NCBI GenBank assembly: GCA_900321505.1 | Contig: ONWK01000005.1 | Span: forward strand, 1-10,384 | DNA from: an uncultured Eubacteriales bacterium | GTDB taxonomy: Bacteria; Bacillota; Clostridia; Lachnospirales; Lachnospiraceae | Reading direction: 5' to 3' | Length of the DNA: 10,384 nucleotides | In this document: positions 1-5,563 of the stretch, in pieces | Layout: each line of letters begins with the position of its first letter | Numbering within the stretch: the stretch's first letter is position 1 | Notes under the pieces: model-generated | What the model saw: the letters and a program-made list of their open reading frames with translations, nothing else | Told to the model about the DNA's origin: nothing | Database searches by the model: none | Made by a program: the position numbers and the translations under genes

Positions 1-1
1 T

Positions 2-1252
2 ATTACAGCGGGGGCATCTACCCCAAGCAATATTATTAAGGAGGTTCATGACAGCATGTCAGAAGAGAACTTTGAACAGATGTTACAAGAGGAAACTCCC
101 GTTTCGATCCATCCGGGACAGATAGTAGAGGGCAGAGTTATTGAAGTGAAGCCGGATGAGATTGTGGTTAATATCAACTACAAGTCCGATGGAATCGTAA
201 CCGCAAGTGAGTATTCGAATACCCCGGTAGACCTGACCGAGGCAGTAAAGGTTGATGACGCTATCACCGCAAAGGTGATCAAGGTCAACGACGGTGAGGG
301 CCAGGTGCTCCTTTCCGTTAAGAAGGTTAAGGCAGAAAAGGCCTATGATGCACTGGAAGAGTCATTTAACAATGGTTCTGTTGTTAAGGGTACCGTAACA
401 CAGGCTATGCCCGGCGGACTCAGTGTATCCGTTGAAGAGTGCAGAGTATTTATCCCTGCAAGCCTTGTATCCGACACATATGAGAAGAATCTCGAGAAGT
501 ATGTCGGACAGGAAGTTGAGTTTATCATTACCGAGTTCAATCCGCATAAGCGCAGAGTTATCGGTAACCGCAAGCAGCTCATCATTTCCCAGAAGAAGGA
601 AGCAGCAGAGGCACTGTTCTCACGTATCGAGGTTGGTCAGACCGTAGAAGGTTCTGTAAAGAATGTTACTGATTTCGGCGCATTCATCGATCTCGGCGGT
701 GCAGACGGACTGCTTCACATCTCAGAGATGTCCTGGGGACGTGTTGAGAATCCGAAGAAGATCTTTAAGGTTGGCGATATGGTTAAGTGCTTCATCAAGT
801 CTATTGATGGCGAGAAGATCGCACTTTCCCTTAAGTTCGATGATCAGAATCCGTGGCTCACTGCAGAAGAGAAGTATGCTATCGGTACTGTTGTTACAGG
901 CCGTGTAGCACGTATGACCGACTTCGGTGCATTTATCGTACTGGAGCCCGGTATCGACGCACTCCTGCATGTATCACAGATCTCAAGTGAGCATGTTGAG
1001 AAGCCGTCTGATGTTCTTAAGACAGGCGAGACCATTACAGCCAAGGTTGTTGATTTCAAGGGACCTGAGAAGAAGATCAGCCTTTCAATCAAGGCTCTTC
1101 TGAAGGATCTGGATGCTGAGGAAGCTGCAGCTGAGGAGACAGAGGCTGAGGCGGAGTCAGTAGCAAGCGCAGGCGATGAAGAAGCTGAGACCATCGCTGT
1201 TCCTGAAGAGGTTGCTGAAGCGGTTGAGGAAGCTCCTGCAGACGCTGAGTAA
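2..1252 (+). CDS. ispH-rpsA: IspH-ribosomal protein S1 fusion, 3' part (5' end outside window)
   Basis: The frame is open from the window edge: codons from position 2 read ITAGASTPSNIIKEV and then continue without a stop into MSEENFEQML at 56. ITAGASTP is the characteristic C-terminal motif of IspH (HMB-PP reductase, last step of the MEP isoprenoid pathway). The ATG at 56 is therefore probably an internal methionine of an IspH-S1 fusion, an architecture known in Clostridia. Counting from that Met, four S1 RNA-binding (OB-fold) domains lie at about residues 20-90, 107-180, 193-261 and 277-347. The third and fourth carry the typical TDFGAF and GLLHIS/ALLHVS signatures. An Ala/Glu-rich acidic tail (about 353-398) ends the protein. 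Four domains is usual for Gram-positive S1-like proteins, against six in E. coli. The S1 part should bind mRNA or the ribosome. Identity of S1 is certain; the fusion is read directly from the frame, but the IspH body is not visible here. Confidence 0.93.
   Translation: MTAGASTPSNIIKEVHDSMSEENFEQMLQEETPVSIHPGQIVEGRVIEVKPDEIVVNINYKSDGIVTASEYSNTPVDLTEAVKVDDAITAKVIKVNDGEGQVLLSVKKVKAEKAYDALEESFNNGSVVKGTVTQAMPGGLSVSVEECRVFIPASLVSDTYEKNLEKYVGQEVEFIITEFNPHKRRVIGNRKQLIISQKKEAAEALFSRIEVGQTVEGSVKNVTDFGAFIDLGGADGLLHISEMSWGRVENPKKIFKVGDMVKCFIKSIDGEKIALSLKFDDQNPWLTAEEKYAIGTVVTGRVARMTDFGAFIVLEPGIDALLHVSQISSEHVEKPSDVLKTGETITAKVVDFKGPEKKISLSIKALLKDLDAEEAAAEETEAEAESVASAGDEEAETIAVPEEVAEAVEEAPADAE
38..58 (+). 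promoter_or_regulatory. Perfect internal Shine-Dalgarno before the S1 part
   Basis: AAGGAGG at 38-44 is a full match to the anti-SD of 16S rRNA. It lies inside the coding frame as the codons for Lys-Glu-Val, 11 nt before the in-frame ATG at 56. It could drive separate translation of free S1 from the fusion mRNA. The spacing is longer than optimal, so this is a possibility rather than a demonstrated start. Confidence 0.4.
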
Positions 1253-1311
1253 TTCAGGTATAAACTGCCGCAGGAAGCAGGTTATGTCCCGCGGCCATTA
1301 AGAAGTTATTT

Positions 1312-1348
1312 AACAGACCCGGTATGTACTGCCGGGTCTGTTTGAATT
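1312..1348 (+). terminator. Rho-independent terminator after ispH-rpsA
   Basis: Perfect 11-bp stem: AACAGACCCGG at 1312-1322 pairs with CCGGGTCTGTT at 1332-1342. The loop is 9 nt and can close further by an A-T and a G-T pair. TTTGAATTTC follows, a weak T-tract. It lies 60 bp past the S1 stop codon. Confidence 0.8.
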
Positions 1349-1353
1349 TCTGC

Positions 1354-1382
1354 TTGCATTTTGCAGACGATTGTGTTAATAT
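1354..1382 (+). promoter_or_regulatory. Putative sigma-A promoter for rplS (extended -10)
   Basis: A -35-like TTGCAT at 1354-1359 is separated by 17 bp from a -10-like TAATAT at 1377-1382. The -10 is preceded by TGT, giving the extended TGn motif common in Firmicutes. It sits directly after the S1 terminator and would start transcription near 1389, giving a leader of about 150 nt before rplS. The -35 matches only three of six consensus bases. Confidence 0.6.
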
Positions 1383-1388
1383 GTCTGA

Positions 1389-1525
1389 GTTGTTGTTCCC
1401 GGTGGTCCGCTGTATCGGATTCGGAAATCGAAGGAAACCCTGTATGTAAAGGGGAAGATCATAGGTTTCACCCAGCTGTGTAACCTGCGATAGTATGAAC
1501 GCCGGAGCTTTTCAAATCTATTATT
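1389..1525 (+). promoter_or_regulatory. rplS 5' untranslated leader, possible L19 autoregulatory RNA
   Basis: About 150 nt lie between the predicted transcription start and the rplS ATG with no credible ORF. Visible structure: AAACC (1435-1439) plus TATG (1443-1446) pair with CATA plus GGTTT (1460-1468), leaving a 3-nt bulge and a 13-nt purine-rich loop. A smaller GATT/AATC hairpin lies at 1418-1429, and TCCG/CGGA can pair at 1406-1419, partly in competition with it. Firmicute rplS genes are known to carry an L19 leader RNA; position and length fit, but I cannot confirm its consensus by eye. No T-tract terminator is seen in the leader. Confidence 0.4.
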
Positions 1526-1538
1526 GGAGGTAATATTC

Positions 1539-1892
1539 ATGAACAGCGTTGAGATCATGAAGAGCATCGAGGATGCTCAGGTTAGAAAGGAAGAACTGAA
1601 GTTCAATGTCGGTGATACCGTTCGTGTATCTGCTATGATCAAGGAAGGCAACCGCTCACGTATTCAGGTCTTCGAGGGAACAGTTATCAAGAAGCAGGGT
1701 ACAGGCGCAAGAAAGACCTTTACAGTACGTAAGACTTCTAACGGTGTAGGCGTTGAGAAGACCTGGCCGGAGAATTCTCCTCTTATCGAGAAGGTTGAGG
1801 TTGTCCGCATGGGTAAGGCAAGACGTGCCAAGCTTTTCTATCTGCGTGACCGTGTAGGCAAGCGTGCAAAAGTTAAGGAAGTTATGAGATAA
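1539..1892 (+). CDS. rplS: 50S ribosomal protein L19
   Basis: This 117-residue protein is close to the usual L19 length of about 115. Typical features are the N-terminal FNVGDTVRV segment, the central IQVFEGTVIKKQGTGARKTFTVRK core, and the basic C-terminus with RRAKLFYLRDRVGKRAKVKE. L19 sits at the 30S-50S interface of the large subunit. The start is the ATG at 1539, 8 nt after GGAGG (1526-1530). A TTG at 1524 is in frame, but it overlaps that Shine-Dalgarno and would add five unconserved residues. The gene has its own predicted promoter and leader upstream and a terminator just downstream, so it can be expressed as a single-gene unit. Confidence 0.97.
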   Translation: MNSVEIMKSIEDAQVRKEELKFNVGDTVRVSAMIKEGNRSRIQVFEGTVIKKQGTGARKTFTVRKTSNGVGVEKTWPENSPLIEKVEVVRMGKARRAKLFYLRDRVGKRAKVKEVMR

Positions 1893-1914
1893 GACGAATA
1901 TAAACCAGAAGGAT

Positions 1915-1950
1915 ACCGGAGTTTTGACTATGGACTCCGGTTTCTTTTTT
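1915..1950 (+). terminator. Strong Rho-independent terminator after rplS
   Basis: ACCGGAGT at 1915-1922 pairs perfectly with ACTCCGGT at 1934-1941 around an 11-nt loop, followed by TTTCTTTTTT (1941-1950). It lies 22 bp after the L19 stop and ends only 17 bp before the lepB start. The downstream genes therefore need read-through or a promoter I did not find. Confidence 0.9.
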
Positions 1951-1967
1951 ACCGGACTAAAGAGATT

Positions 1968-2588
1968 ATGAAGAAGAAGCATATCGGGGGGCAGGATTTT
2001 ATCCTGCAGAAAAAAGAAACCCAAAATGAGATAAGAGATAAGAGGAAGAAGGCCTTTCGCGAGGTGCGGGCAATATTGCTCGTGATCTTTTCGGCTGCAG
2101 TTCTCGGATATGCTTTCATAACCTTTGTGATGCAGACGGTGAACATGAGGGGACCGTCTATGGAACCCACGATAATGAGCGATGATACGGTACTGCTCAA
2201 TAAGCTTTCATATGTATTCGGTTCAGTGGAACGTGGTGAGATCGTGGCCATCAAGGCTATCGGCAGTGACGATTATTACGATATTAAAAGAGTTATAGCC
2301 ATACCGGGAGACAAGGTGGCCATAGTGGGAGGAAAGTTCCTGGTGAACGACCAGCCTCTCCCCAAGTCATACGATCCGGGTACCGCAGCTGCAGTGGGCC
2401 GTATGAATTCCTCTATAACCCTGGGTGAGAACGAATACTTTGTTATAGGCGATAACCTGGGCAGCAGTGAGGATTCCAGGTATTCCACTTATGGAAATGT
2501 TACGAAGAACGAGATCCGCGGCAGGATTTTCTACAACCTGACAAAAGGAAGAAGGGGAAGCATTCGTGTCGAAGACAGTACAGAATGA
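1968..2588 (+). CDS. lepB: Signal peptidase I (first of two)
   Basis: Type I signal peptidase of 206 residues. It cleaves signal peptides from exported proteins on the outer face of the cytoplasmic membrane. A basic cytosolic N-terminus (about 34 residues) leads into one membrane anchor (about 35-57). Box B GPSMEPT holds the nucleophile Ser64. Box D DIKRVIAIPGD holds the general base Lys107. Box E GDNLGSSEDSR (161-171) is complete, so the enzyme should be active. Start is the ATG at 1968 with only a weak purine-rich AAAGAG upstream. The last 23 bp overlap the start of rbgA in another frame. Substrate preference relative to the second copy at 3453 cannot be read from sequence. Confidence 0.95.
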   Translation: MKKKHIGGQDFILQKKETQNEIRDKRKKAFREVRAILLVIFSAAVLGYAFITFVMQTVNMRGPSMEPTIMSDDTVLLNKLSYVFGSVERGEIVAIKAIGSDDYYDIKRVIAIPGDKVAIVGGKFLVNDQPLPKSYDPGTAAAVGRMNSSITLGENEYFVIGDNLGSSEDSRYSTYGNVTKNEIRGRIFYNLTKGRRGSIRVEDSTE

Positions 2589-3447
2589 AAATGCAGCTTC
2601 AAAAGTGATCCAATGGTATCCGGGGCATATGACCAGCGCCCTCAGGATGATGCAGGAGAATATGAAGCTCATAGATATAGTCATAGAGCTTCTGGATGCA
2701 AGGGTTCCGTATTCAAGTAAAAACCCTGATATAGACACGCTGGCAAAGGGCAAATTTCGTCTGATCATCCTGAATAAGGCGGATCTGGCAGATCCGGCCC
2801 GCACTTTAAAATGGAAGGAGTACTATGAGAAACAGGGCTTCACGGTACTTCTTATGGATTCAAGGAACAGGAAGGATACGGTGCCGGCTTCAAAGACCGT
2901 ACAGGAGATCTGCAAAGAAAAGATAGAAAGAGACAAAAAGAGAGGCATCGTGGGACGCACCATCAAAGCCATGATCGTCGGTATACCTAATGTGGGAAAG
3001 TCCACATTTATAAATTCATTTGCCGGAAGGGCCTCGGCAAAGACGGGAAATAAGCCGGGAGTTACCAGAGGCAAGCAGTGGATAAGGATTTCAAAGGACA
3101 TGGATCTGTTGGACACGCCGGGCATACTTTGGCCGAAATTCGAGGATCCTGCAGTTGGTGAAAGGCTTGCCTGGATCAATGCCATAAATGAGGATATCCT
3201 TGATCCTGAGACTCTGGCAGCCGGGCTTTTGGATTTTTTGAAAAAAACATGTTGCAATATCCTTACAGACAGGTATAAAATTACGGAAGGTATGTCTGCG
3301 TATGAAGCTCTGCTGCAGATAGCCGATGTTAGAAAGTGTATAAAAAAGGGAAATGAACCGGATACCGTGAAGGCAGCAAGATGTCTTCTGGATGATCTGA
3401 GAAGCGGCAAGCTTGGAAGGATCACTCTTGAGGAGCCGGAGGAGTAG
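2566..3447 (+). CDS. rbgA: Ribosome biogenesis GTPase RbgA/YlqF
   Basis: Circularly permuted GTPase needed for late 50S assembly in Bacillus. The motif order is permuted as expected: G4 NKAD (residues 70-73), then G1 GIPNVGKST (139-147), the switch-I PGVTRG (164-169) and G3 DTPG (183-186). The N-terminal IQWYPGHM signature is present, and a helical C-terminal domain (about 200-290) corresponds to the rRNA-binding region. The 293 residues fit the family. The start is GTG at 2566, inside the end of lepB, preceded by a GGGGAAG purine stretch; no in-frame ATG is better placed. The second signal peptidase starts 5 bp after the stop. The rplS-rbgA-rnhB neighbourhood matches that of Bacillus ylqF. 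Confidence 0.96.
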   Translation: MSKTVQNENAASKVIQWYPGHMTSALRMMQENMKLIDIVIELLDARVPYSSKNPDIDTLAKGKFRLIILNKADLADPARTLKWKEYYEKQGFTVLLMDSRNRKDTVPASKTVQEICKEKIERDKKRGIVGRTIKAMIVGIPNVGKSTFINSFAGRASAKTGNKPGVTRGKQWIRISKDMDLLDTPGILWPKFEDPAVGERLAWINAINEDILDPETLAAGLLDFLKKTCCNILTDRYKITEGMSAYEALLQIADVRKCIKKGNEPDTVKAARCLLDDLRSGKLGRITLEEPEE

Positions 3448-3452
3448 ACAAA

Positions 3453-4517
3453 ATGGGATATTTTGACGAAGAAGAGAATAAGGCGCAGGAAGCATCTGAT
3501 GATATGTCCGCCCTTGCCGAAGGTGTAATGAGCAAGGAGGAGCGCGCGGCTGAGAAGGCCAGGCTGAAGGAAGAAAAGCAGCGTGAAAAGGAACTCCGTC
3601 AGCGCGAGAAGATGCAGAAGAAGGTTGAAAAGAAGAAAGCCAAGGGTCTCTTTGTAGGTGATATTGAGGATAAGATGAACAGCCTTGCCTCTGATGCGGA
3701 TAAAACCGCTGAGGCTGCCGGAGAGGCAGCTGAGAAGGTAGAGGAAGCAGCCGTAAAAACGGCGGAGAGTACCGAGAAAGCTGCCGGTAAGGCTGCGGAT
3801 CAGGTTGCCGCTGCCGTTATCACGGAAAAGGCTGAAGATAATACAGCGGAGCCTGCAGAAGGAATTGCCGCTGATGATAAACCGGCGGAGCAAGGTTCGG
3901 AAGCTCAGGGCGAGAAACAGGAAGCTGAGGAAGAAACCGGAAAAAAGAAAAGAAAAAAGAAAAATAAGGGCAAGGATGTAAAGCCTGAGGATGTAAATAT
4001 CGTCCGTGACCTGCTGAGCCTTATCATCTATATTGGTATAGTCATCTTTATTTGCTTCCTTATCGTAACATTTGTAGGACGAAGGACTTCGGTAAACGGT
4101 GATTCCATGAATCCCACACTTCAGAGCGGTGACAGTGTCTGGGTCAACATGCTTGGTTATAAATTCAGTGATCCCGAACGTTATGACATCATAGTCTTCC
4201 CGTATGAGGAGAATGTTCATTATATTAAGAGGATCATCGGTCTTCCGGGAGAAACGGTTCAGATAACCAAAACCGGAGATATTCTGATCAACGGAAAGGT
4301 CCTTCAGGAACCGAAAAAGTTTGACAGGATGACGAATGCCGGAGTTGCTGCGGAACCGATAACGCTGGGACCGGATGAATACTTTGTTCTGGGAGATAAC
4401 CGTACCAACAGCCGTGACAGCCGGTATGCTGATGTGGGAAAAATAAAGCGGGACAAGATTATCGGAAAGGCTGTATTCCGGCTTACTCCGCTTAAGAAGT
4501 TTGGTAAGATAGATTAG
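3453..4517 (+). CDS. lepB: Signal peptidase I with long charged N-terminal extension (second copy)
   Basis: The C-terminal half is a complete signal peptidase I: membrane segment about 187-207, GDSMNPT with nucleophile Ser218, HYIKRIIGLPGE with Lys259, and GDNRTNSRDSR at 314-324. The first ~185 residues are unusual. They hold a Glu/Lys/Arg stretch likely to form a coiled coil (about 27-65), an Ala/Glu/Lys-rich repetitive segment (about 85-125), an acidic low-complexity part, and a strongly basic run KKKRKKKNKGK (164-174) close to the membrane segment. This part should be cytosolic, given family topology; its role is unknown. Typical enzymes of this class are about 170-200 residues. The start ATG at 3453 follows GGAGGAG (3438-3444) with 8-nt spacing, 5 bp after rbgA, so translation is probably coupled. 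A terminator follows the stop. Confidence 0.94.
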   Translation: MGYFDEEENKAQEASDDMSALAEGVMSKEERAAEKARLKEEKQREKELRQREKMQKKVEKKKAKGLFVGDIEDKMNSLASDADKTAEAAGEAAEKVEEAAVKTAESTEKAAGKAADQVAAAVITEKAEDNTAEPAEGIAADDKPAEQGSEAQGEKQEAEEETGKKKRKKKNKGKDVKPEDVNIVRDLLSLIIYIGIVIFICFLIVTFVGRRTSVNGDSMNPTLQSGDSVWVNMLGYKFSDPERYDIIVFPYEENVHYIKRIIGLPGETVQITKTGDILINGKVLQEPKKFDRMTNAGVAAEPITLGPDEYFVLGDNRTNSRDSRYADVGKIKRDKIIGKAVFRLTPLKKFGKID

Positions 4518-4526
4518 TAAGATCAA

Positions 4527-4560
4527 GGGCCGCAGTGCTTATTCCTGCGGTCCTTCTTAT
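4527..4560 (+). terminator. Rho-independent terminator after the second lepB
   Basis: GGGCCGCAG (4527-4535) pairs with CTGCGGTCC (4545-4553) as a 9-bp stem with one G-T pair and a 9-nt loop, followed by TTCTTAT. It starts 10 bp after the stop codon. Confidence 0.8.
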
Positions 4561-4584
4561 GCGCGATATATATTTACGGGTAAC

Positions 4585-4739
4585 TATTCAGCACCCCTGC
4601 GCTCCGGATGTTCCGCATCCGGAGCGTAGGACGGCCAGAGGCGCTCCGCGCCTTGGCCACCTCTGGGAAAACATAAAAACCAGTCTGAAAAGCAAGCTTT
4701 TCATCCGTGGTTTTTATGTTTTCCCAGAGATGCTGAATA
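4585..4739. other. Compact four-way-junction element of three hairpins inside a closing inverted repeat
   Basis: Direct reading shows nested inverted repeats covering almost every base of 155 bp. TATTCAGCA (4585-4593) is the exact reverse complement of TGCTGAATA (4731-4739). Between them lie three hairpins separated by only 1-2 nt. Hairpin 1: 4596-4610 with 4616-4630, 15 bp with one G-T pair, 5-nt loop. Hairpin 2: 4633-4644 with 4648-4658, 11 bp with one bulged G, 3-nt loop. Hairpin 3: 4661-4682 with 4708-4729, a perfect 22 bp, capped by an inner 8-bp stem. The element lies after the lepB terminator and ends 23 bp before rnhB. I recognise no named family. It may be a structured RNA, a dispersed intergenic repeat or a small non-autonomous transposable element; the arms are palindromic, so strand is undecided. 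The structure is certain, its function unknown. Confidence 0.85.
4661..4729. repeat. Hairpin 3: 22-bp perfect inverted repeat with nested 8-bp stem
   Basis: The arms 4661-4682 and 4708-4729 are exact reverse complements. Inside, TGAAAAGC (4686-4693) pairs with GCTTTTCA (4696-4703) around AA, separated from the outer stem by a small internal loop (GTC opposite TCCG). In practice the inner stem would open to at least a 4-nt CAAG loop. No T-tract follows on either strand, so it does not look like a simple terminator. Confidence 0.9.
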
Positions 4740-4762
4740 AATACAATTACGGAGTTGTAGAG

Positions 4763-5563
4763 ATGAATGTATGTGAACTTCGCACGAAATACCAGAGGAT
4801 ACTTGAAATGCCGCTTATGAAATATGATACGATGCGGCTGGAGCTCTCTGAACTGATCCTTGAAAATGAAGATGATACCCGGAAGGGGATCGTATCCATA
4901 GTGGAACAGGCGAGAAAGAAGATAAAGGCCATAGATCAGGAAACGGAACGCGTGCGCGGGATGATGGCTTTTGAAGAAAAATACAGTGAGTATTCCTGGA
5001 TCGCAGGAATTGACGAGGTGGGACGGGGGCCGCTGGCAGGTCCGGTGCTCACCGCTGCAGTCATACTTCCAAAGGGCTGTATCATTCCCGGACTGAATGA
5101 TTCAAAGCAGCTTACAGCAAAGCAGAGAGAAGAGCTTTATGATATCATCATGAGTAACGCCATCGCCGTTGGGGTGGGTATGAATTCAGAAAAGGTGATA
5201 GATGAGAAGGGCATAGAGTTTGCAAATAAGGACGCTATGAGACAGGCCATATCACACCTTCAGACAACACCGGACCTTCTCCTTGTGGATGCGGTTCATA
5301 TACCTGATATCTCCATCAAACAGGTGAGCATAATAAAGGGAGATGCAAAGTCCGTATCAATAGCCGCTGCCAGTGTTGTCGCAAAGGTGACAAGGGACAG
5401 GATGATGCAGGATTATGACCTTACCTATCCCCAGTATCATTTCGGCGACAATATGGGTTACGGAAGTGCGGCGCATCTTGAGGCTCTCAGGGAATACGGC
5501 CCCTGCCCCATACACAGGGAGAGTTATATAAAGAAGATCATGGAGCGCTTTAATGCAGAATAA
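4763..5563 (+). CDS. rnhB: Ribonuclease HII
   Basis: RNase HII cuts the RNA strand of RNA-DNA hybrids and starts removal of single ribonucleotides misincorporated in DNA. At 266 residues it matches the Firmicute form with an N-terminal extension (about 1-75). The catalytic core begins at WIAGIDEVGRGPLAGPV. The four acidic residues are visible: Asp84 and Glu85 (IDEVG), Asp176 (LLVDA) and Asp194 (KGDAKS). The family motif AAASVVAKVTRDRMM (201-215) and the C-terminal GYGS..H...L..YGP..IHR segment are intact. The ATG at 4763 was chosen because GGAG (4751-4754) lies 8 nt upstream and the N-terminus resembles Bacillus RnhB. The frame stays open further upstream, through the structured element, but those starts lack a Shine-Dalgarno. 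It overlaps yraN by 11 bp. Confidence 0.96.
   Translation: MNVCELRTKYQRILEMPLMKYDTMRLELSELILENEDDTRKGIVSIVEQARKKIKAIDQETERVRGMMAFEEKYSEYSWIAGIDEVGRGPLAGPVLTAAVILPKGCIIPGLNDSKQLTAKQREELYDIIMSNAIAVGVGMNSEKVIDEKGIEFANKDAMRQAISHLQTTPDLLLVDAVHIPDISIKQVSIIKGDAKSVSIAAASVVAKVTRDRMMQDYDLTYPQYHFGDNMGYGSAAHLEALREYGPCPIHRESYIKKIMERFNAE

Noticed and set aside
48..125. ATG at 48 close after the AAGGAGG
   Set aside because: Out of frame with S1 and stops after about 25 codons; spacing to the SD is only 3 nt.
1267..1295. GCCGC/GCGGC inverted repeat after the S1 stop
   Set aside because: Only 5 bp with a loop of about 19 nt and no T-tract; not a credible terminator or site.
1524..1538. TTG start for rplS
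   Set aside because: It overlaps the GGAGG ribosome binding site; ATG 1539 gives the normal L19 length and N-terminus.
2823..4526. 567-codon open frame on the minus strand opposite rbgA and the second lepB
   Set aside because: It lies antisense to two clear genes, has no recognisable domain and is Leu/Ser/Phe-rich low complexity, as expected for the complement of Glu/Lys-rich coding sequence.
4742..4747. TACAAT as a -10 box for rnhB
   Set aside because: No acceptable -35 at 16-18 bp, and the transcript would begin about at the Shine-Dalgarno.
4535..4762. In-frame upstream extension of rnhB through the terminator loop and structured element
   Set aside because: The frame happens to be open, but the residues are encoded by palindromic DNA, match nothing in RNase HII, and starts at 4535 or 4730 have no Shine-Dalgarno, whereas 4763 does.
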